A DNA stretch of 64,000 nucleotides, from positions 1-64,000 of the forward strand of contig JADJOU010000017.1 in assembly GCA_016713645.1 (NCBI GenBank), in the 5' to 3' direction. The notes beneath the pieces were generated by a model. The model was not told the DNA's origin and ran no database searches. It worked only from the letters and a program-made list of their open reading frames with translations. How positions within the stretch are numbered: position 1 is the stretch's first letter; each line of letters opens with the position of its first letter. Position numbers and translations under genes: made by a program. This document shows positions 61,317 through 64,000 of the stretch, in pieces. The DNA comes from Bacteroidota bacterium. Lineage in GTDB: Bacteria; Bacteroidota; Bacteroidia; Chitinophagales; JADJOU01.

Positions 61317-62468
61317 ATGGCAACATTAATCACCATCGCAGTATTGATTTTATTATACATCGTCTTAATCCAAGTGGGTAAGACGGTCGAGAAAGTGCGT
61401 GAACTCCGAGGAGAGAGCGGCGACTATGAAAAGTCAGGAAATATAAATGCCACTTTGATGATGGTGTTTTTAGTTTTGTTCTTTGCCGGTATCGTATATA
61501 GTGCAATTTATATGTGGCCAAAACTATTGCCAGCATCTGCATCTGATCACGGTTTGAAGATTGAAGCACTATTTAATTTGACTCTACTTTTAACAGGTAT
61601 TGTCTTTATTATCACACACATTTTATTGTTTTGGTTTACCTATATCTACAGACAGCAAAAAGGTAGAAAAGCGTATTTCTTTGCGCACAATAGTACATTA
61701 GAGCTTGTTTGGTCTGCTATTCCAGCTGTAACAATGGCAATACTAGTTGTTTGGGGAATTAAGGTTTGGTTTGAAATTTTCCCTAATCACGATGATTTAC
61801 CTAAGAATAGAATCGTCATTGAAGCTACTGGAAAACAATTCAACTGGTTGATTAGATATCCAGGTAAAGACGGTGTTTTAGGTAGAAGATTAATTACAAA
61901 AGAAAATGTAAGCCCGACGAATGAATTGGGTATTGATTTCTCAGATCCTGCTTCACACGATGATTTCTTTGCTTCAGAAATTCACATGGTCAAAGATAGA
62001 CCGGTTGAGTTTTTATTGGGAGCCTTGGATGTATTGCACAGTTTTTACTTGCCGCACATGAGACTTAAGATGGACTGTGTTCCTGGTGTACCAACAGGCT
62101 TGAGTTTTACACCGATTAGATCAAACGATGACACAAGAGATTTATTAAAAGAGAATCCAGATTGGCAGAAGATTGATCCAGAGACGAACGAGCCTAGATG
62201 GAAGAACTTTAAATATGAGTTGGCTTGTGCTGAGCTCTGCGGAAAGTCTCACTATGGTATGCAAATGAATGTATTTGTTGAGAGTCAAAAAGAGTATGAT
62301 GCTTGGATGAACGCTCAAAAACCAATTTATGCTGGAGCAGCAAAGGCAGATACAGCTGCAACTGCAGTCACTCCAGAAACCATGGAAATGGGCAAAGATT
62401 CTACTGTTGCGCCAGCTAAAGAAGCAGGTAATGCAGTGGAGGCAAGCACAGCGAATGCAAAACACTAA
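61317..62468 (+). CDS. coxB: cytochrome c oxidase subunit II
   Basis: The intact 383-residue protein has an N-terminal helix (LITIAVLILLYIVLIQVG) and two further ones: MVFLVLFFAGIVYSAIYMWP and LLLTGIVFIITHILLFWFTY. The copper-binding domain is recognised by ALDVLHSFYLPHMRLKMDCV (first His ligand) and the binuclear CuA motif CAELCGKSHYGM (C-x3-C-x3-H-x2-M). It receives electrons from the Act hemes and passes them to subunit I. The C-terminal 50 residues are a low-complexity Ala/Thr/Glu-rich tail. It directly follows actF. Confidence 0.95.
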   Translation: MATLITIAVLILLYIVLIQVGKTVEKVRELRGESGDYEKSGNINATLMMVFLVLFFAGIVYSAIYMWPKLLPASASDHGLKIEALFNLTLLLTGIVFIITHILLFWFTYIYRQQKGRKAYFFAHNSTLELVWSAIPAVTMAILVVWGIKVWFEIFPNHDDLPKNRIVIEATGKQFNWLIRYPGKDGVLGRRLITKENVSPTNELGIDFSDPASHDDFFASEIHMVKDRPVEFLLGALDVLHSFYLPHMRLKMDCVPGVPTGLSFTPIRSNDDTRDLLKENPDWQKIDPETNEPRWKNFKYELACAELCGKSHYGMQMNVFVESQKEYDAWMNAQKPIYAGAAKADTAATAVTPETMEMGKDSTVAPAKEAGNAVEASTANAKH

Positions 62469-62531
62469 AATAAAAAGCAAGAAAAATAAAAATTGAATTA
62501 AATAATTATTTGATTTATTAAGTACAAGGAA

Positions 62532-64000
62532 ATGGCAAATACTTTAGAACACGGTCACCACGAAGAGCACCATCATGAAGAAACTTTCTTGACAAAGTAT
62601 GTCTTTAGTCAGGATCACAAGATGATTTCTAAGCAATTCCTAACAGGAATTTTTTGGGCAATCATTGGTGCAGGTATGTCAGTAATTTTTAGACTTCAAT
62701 TGCTACTCCAATGAAACTTTCCCTTGGTTGGAAAGTATCTTAGGCAATGGGCCGGAAGGCGGAAAATTGACCAATGAATTTTATTATTCCCTCGTCACTA
62801 TGCACGGAACCATTTTGGTATTCTTTGTATTGACTGCAGGATTGAGCGGAACCTTTGCCAACTTATTGATTCCTTACCAAATTGGTGCAAGGGATATGGC
62901 ATCTGGTTTCTTGAATATGCTCTCTTATTGGTTTTTCTTTACTTCAGGCGTTGTCATGTTGGCTTCTCTTTTCATTCAAACTGGACCTGCTTCAGGTGGT
63001 TGGACCATGTATCCACCAGTGAATGGAATGAGCAATGTAGCTGTAAATCAAGGTTCTGGATTGGGAACTGATTTATGGATATTCAGTATGGCTTTGTTCA
63101 TCGTTTCATCTCTTTTAGGTGGTTTGAACTATATCGCCACAATTCTAAACTTGAGAACAAAAGGAATGTCTATGTTTAAAATGCCTCTAACTGTTTGGGC
63201 ATTATTGTTTACAGCAATTCTTGGTGTACTCGGTTTCCCAGCACTTTTAGCTGCTGTTGTATTGATGGAATTCGATAGATTGTTAGATACTTCTTTCTAC
63301 CTTTCGAATATCGTTTTGAATGGTCAATTGATGGATTACAAAGGTGGTTCACCAATTCTATATCAACATTTATTCTGGTTCCTAGGTCACCCTGAGGTAT
63401 ATATCATTATCGTTCCAGCGATGGGATTGGTATCTGAAATTTTATCTGTGAATTCTAGAAAACCAATCTTTGGTTACAGAGCCATGGTTATTGCGATTGG
63501 AGTAATCGTTTGTCTTGGATTCTTAGTATGGGCGCATCACATGTTCGTAACAGGTATGAATCCTTTCATCGGTTCAATTTTCGTATTGTTTACACTCTTA
63601 ATTGCAGTTCCATCTGCGGTAAAAGTGTTCAACTGGATAACCACGATATGGCGCGGTAATCTGAGGTTGACGCCAGCGATGTTATTTGCCATCGGATTTG
63701 TATCTATGTTCATTTCAGGTGGTTTGACTGGTATTTTCTTAGGAAACTCTACAGTTGATATTCCTTTACATGATACCTATTTCGTTGTGGCGCATTTCCA
63801 TATTGTAATGGGTGTTGCAGCTTTCTTCGGCATGTTTGCGGGAGTTTATCACTGGTTCCCTAAGATGTTCGGTAGATTTATCAATGATACCTTGGGATAT
63901 ATTCACTTCTTTGTTACTATCGTTTGTGCTTATGCAATTTTCTTCCCGATGCACTTTATGTTGAGTTTGCCTAGAAGATATTACATATACACCAATTTCC
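62532..64000 (+). CDS. coxA: cytochrome c oxidase subunit I, frameshifted, cut by window end
   Basis: ATG 62532 opens a His-rich start (EHGHHEEHHHEETFLTKYVF) and the first helix; the frame changes near 62697, and coding then runs without stop to the window end. Conserved features: MHGTILVFFVLTAGLSG (heme-binding His), FLGHPEVYIIIVPAMGL (CuB His and the cross-linked Tyr of A-type oxidases), WAHHMFVTGM (two more CuB ligands), and HDTYFVVAHFHIVMGVAAFF (heme a and a3 His residues). It reduces oxygen to water and pumps protons. The missing C-terminus would lie just beyond 64000. Confidence 0.95.

Overview
The window comes from a chromosome of the phylum Bacteroidota. Evidence: secreted proteins end in type IX secretion (T9SS) sorting domains; there are carboxypeptidase-like-domain TonB receptors, a fused SecDF, an alternative complex III (ActABCDEF) next to cytochrome oxidase genes, and promoters of the TTTG / TAnnTTTG type. 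The genus cannot be fixed from this; a Chitinophagia- or Saprospiria-like lineage is a guess. No rRNA or tRNA gene was seen.

Reading frames are broken at a high rate. About 25 conserved genes, including gyrB, secDF, actB and coxA, change frame one or more times, mostly at homopolymer runs of A, T, G or C. Where both flanking frames give conserved protein sequence I annotate one gene across the break. This looks like uncorrected long-read indel error rather than biology, although the internal deletion in hmgA and two in-frame stop codons do not fit the pattern so simply.

Layout. 1-4192: minus-strand accessory genes, namely a YhcG-type nuclease cut by the window edge, a large PLD/SNF2 helicase four bases away, and an unknown gene. 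4540-6923: a two-nuclease-domain protein (DUF2779) and a secreted thermonuclease-like protein among intergenic repeats. 7423-9825: the most interesting locus, a candidate retron made of a DnaB-like ATPase, a non-coding RNA with matching 10-base a1/a2 ends, and a reverse transcriptase carrying the retron hallmark motifs NAxxH and VTG. 10206-14108: a RelE/ParE toxin-antitoxin pair, a WYL-domain regulator, a lipoprotein and an unknown protein; a shared 21-base motif precedes the last two and the DUF2779 gene. 14108-24550: T9SS cargo proteins, an epimerase, a cyclophilin, a serine hydrolase, a 165-base tandem hairpin array, a TonB receptor, a damaged homogentisate dioxygenase, MarC and a second toxin-antitoxin pair.

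24957-52321 is mostly core: secDF, gyrB, a PBP4-type peptidase, an acyl-CoA carboxylase beta subunit, fabI, a phosphoribosyltransferase, aroA, an N-acetylglucosamine kinase-like gene, murA, cyanophycinase, an amino acid permease and a SusC-like receptor. 52705-64000 is a respiratory operon: ActA-F takes electrons from quinol, passes them through c-type hemes, and CoxB/CoxA (the latter running off the window) deliver them to oxygen. Gene-poor gaps are filled with several families of short palindromic repeats.
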